A stretch of DNA of 64,000 nt from Peribacillus sp. FSL P2-0133. GTDB lineage: Bacteria; Bacillota; Bacilli; Bacillales; DSM-1321. The notes under the pieces are model-generated. The model searched no databases. It saw nothing but the letters and a program-made list of their open reading frames with translations, and had not been told where the DNA came from. Positions within the stretch are counted from its first letter, which is position 1. Each line of letters opens with the position of its first letter. This document shows positions 62,635-64,000 of the stretch, one piece after another. The stretch spans positions 5,454,001-5,518,000 of the forward strand of contig NZ_CP150254.1 of the NCBI RefSeq assembly GCF_037975445.1. Direction: 5' to 3'. The position numbers and the translations under genes were made by a program.

Positions 62635-64000
62635 CGAGCAGCCCCCTTTTCATGGCATCTTTATTCATCATTTGTATATGGTGAACCGCCTCGACCATCG
62701 CTTTACTTTTACCGTAATGAAAAAAGGTAATCGTCCCGGCAGGGTTAGCAAAGCTTCTCCCTACCCTGCCGGCAATCTGAACGAGGGCACTTTCAGAAAA
62801 CACTTCATGTTCAGCACCAATCACGGCTACTTCCAACCGATCAATTGTCACGCCGCGTTCCAGGATGGTCGTTGTCAGTAATCCTGGAATCATTCCATTC
62901 CTTAGTGCCATTACCTTTTCCTTTCGATCAGGGTGCCGGGAGTGGACAATCGATAATTTTTGGGACAGTCTTTGGAACAACGGAATGGCCTGCTCCATCA
63001 CTTGAATGCTTGGAAAAAACAATAGGAAGGGGATGTTCTGCTTAAGGCGTTCACTAACCCATCCATTAATTGCGGGGGGAATCTTTTGTTGAAGAAATAG
63101 TTTTTGCCAATTGCCGCTCCACTTTATTCCAGGGACAGGAATTGGCTGTCGATGATAACGGGCCGGAATTATCACGGCTTTCAATTTACCGCTTCGGTAT
63201 AGCCGCTGCATCCGTTTCGAAGGTGTGGCGGTCAAGTAGATGGTCGACGCAGAAACCTTTTTCGATTTATTAACCGCATAATGCAGCGAATCATCAATTG
63301 AGTAGGGAAACGCATCGACTTCATCAACGATGATGACATCGAAAGCTTCAATAAAACGGAAAAGCTGATGTGTCGTGGCAACGGTTAGTGGTGAAAAGCC
63401 ATGTCTATCTGCACTGCCGGCATAGAGGGTCGTGACGTCAATGGCAGGAAAGGCTTTTTTTAACCTTGGGGAGAGTTCGAGAACGACATCGGTCCGCGGT
63501 GTTGCCAAACAAATCCGTTTCCCGGCATGCAAGGCTGCCTCAATCGCCGGAAATAGGACCTCCGTCTTCCCTGCCCCGCATACAGCCCATACCAGGAATT
63601 CATCTTTTCCGTTCACGGCTTCAACGACACAGTCGGAGGCATTTTGTTGACCTGCCGATAAAGTGCCTGCCCACCTCATCACATTGTCAGGAATCGTAAA
63701 CTGAATGCCGGGCCCGGTCCACCTATAAAGCTTTGCACATTCACTGACCCGTCCCATCATGATGCATGAGCGGCAGTATGTGCAATCTTGATTGCAAATC
63801 TTGCAAGGGAATGTATAAAACAACGTTTGATTTTTGTTACCGCAGCGTACACAGTTATAACTGCCGTTCCCCGATTGCACGCCGCAAGTTTCCGAGACAT
63901 ACCCATTCTTGAGGTGCTCTTCGAGGAGTTCTTGGGAGAAGGGGATTTCGAAGGCCAAAAGGTGTTTTCCGGTGAGATGGTTCTGAAGTTCCGGGGAATA
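62627..64000 (-). CDS. comFA: Competence DNA helicase ComFA (5-prime end beyond window)
   Basis: The DEAD-box-like helicase/translocase is truncated at the right edge; 457 codons are in view and the frame stays open to base 64000. It has a four-cysteine zinc motif (CVRCGN, CKICNQDCTYCRSC; about residues 50-80 of the visible part), Walker A WAVCGAGKTE, Walker B VIIVDEVDAFPYS and motif VI QIAGRVGRS. It drives single-stranded DNA uptake. The visible N-terminus (ELQNHLTGKHLLAF) aligns near residue 14 of B. subtilis ComFA, so only a few residues are missing. Confidence 0.96.
   Translation of the reverse strand, partial: YSPELQNHLTGKHLLAFEIPFSQELLEEHLKNGYVSETCGVQSGNGSYNCVRCGNKNQTLFYTFPCKICNQDCTYCRSCIMMGRVSECAKLYRWTGPGIQFTIPDNVMRWAGTLSAGQQNASDCVVEAVNGKDEFLVWAVCGAGKTEVLFPAIEAALHAGKRICLATPRTDVVLELSPRLKKAFPAIDVTTLYAGSADRHGFSPLTVATTHQLFRFIEAFDVIIVDEVDAFPYSIDDSLHYAVNKSKKVSASTIYLTATPSKRMQRLYRSGKLKAVIIPARYHRQPIPVPGIKWSGNWQKLFLQQKIPPAINGWVSERLKQNIPFLLFFPSIQVMEQAIPLFQRLSQKLSIVHSRHPDRKEKVMALRNGMIPGLLTTTILERGVTIDRLEVAVIGAEHEVFSESALVQIAGRVGRSFANPAGTITFFHYGKSKAMVEAVHHIQMMNKDAMKRGLLDE

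Overview
The window comes from a low-GC Gram-positive endospore-forming Bacillaceae chromosome. Gene content and order closely follow the Bacillus subtilis block that runs from comF through the flagellar genes, secA/prfB, ftsEX, csbA/uvrBA, hprK/lgt, his, trxB and whiA to clpP and sigL. The proteins are clearly diverged from B. subtilis. Several local insertions and the intergenic repeats suggest a Peribacillus/Bacillus simplex-like or related genus, but the sequence alone cannot settle that.

Layout, left to right. 1-1.4 kb: start of sigL (rpoN) with a CcpA cre site, tRNA-Arg(CCG), and clpP with SigB, SigA and CtsR signals. 1.4-5.4 kb: yvcI-rapZ-yvcK-whiA-crh operon. 5.6-8.3 kb: trxB and a TPR protein. 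8.4-15 kb: complete hisZGDBHAF-IE operon. 15.5-17.4 kb: an inserted surface island with an LPXTA-type acidic surface protein, a class D sortase and a 47-residue ORF. 17.4-21.4 kb: hprK-lgt-yvoD-ppaX-yvoF. 21.5-23.7 kb: a SigW-controlled yvlB set between repeat elements. 23.7-29 kb: csbA, uvrB, uvrA. 29-37.6 kb: stress and iron genes (catalase, MMPL transporter, YceI, Fur-controlled siderophore uptake). 37.7-43.8 kb: minJ, ctpB, M23 endopeptidase, ftsX, ftsE. 44-49.2 kb: cccB, a YitT-family gene, prfB (programmed frameshift), secA. 49.6-50.9 kb: a SinR/SinI regulatory island. 51-61.2 kb: hpf and late flagellar genes (fliT, fliS, fliD, flaG, hag, csrA, fliW, yviE, flgL, flgK, flgN, flgM) with SigD promoters. 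61.4-64 kb: yvyF, comFC and the truncated comFA.

The most interesting region is 50.0-50.9 kb. A SinI-like antirepressor gene lies on the strand opposite sinR, behind what reads as a complete c-di-GMP-I (GEMM) riboswitch aptamer. A neighbouring promoter, with two inverted pairs of SinR boxes, faces a small frameshifted zinc-ribbon gene. This suggests a direct c-di-GMP input into the SinR motility/biofilm switch, beside the flagellar locus.

The second striking theme is a dispersed intergenic element of about 160-260 bp, found near 21.6, 23.1-23.6, 33.4 and 54.6 kb. At three of the four sites it is bracketed by two copies of the neighbouring gene's transcription-terminator hairpin, as if insertion duplicates the terminator.

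Start codons were chosen by ribosome binding sites and family length, so several differ from the longest open frame. Promoters and operators are consensus matches read by eye.
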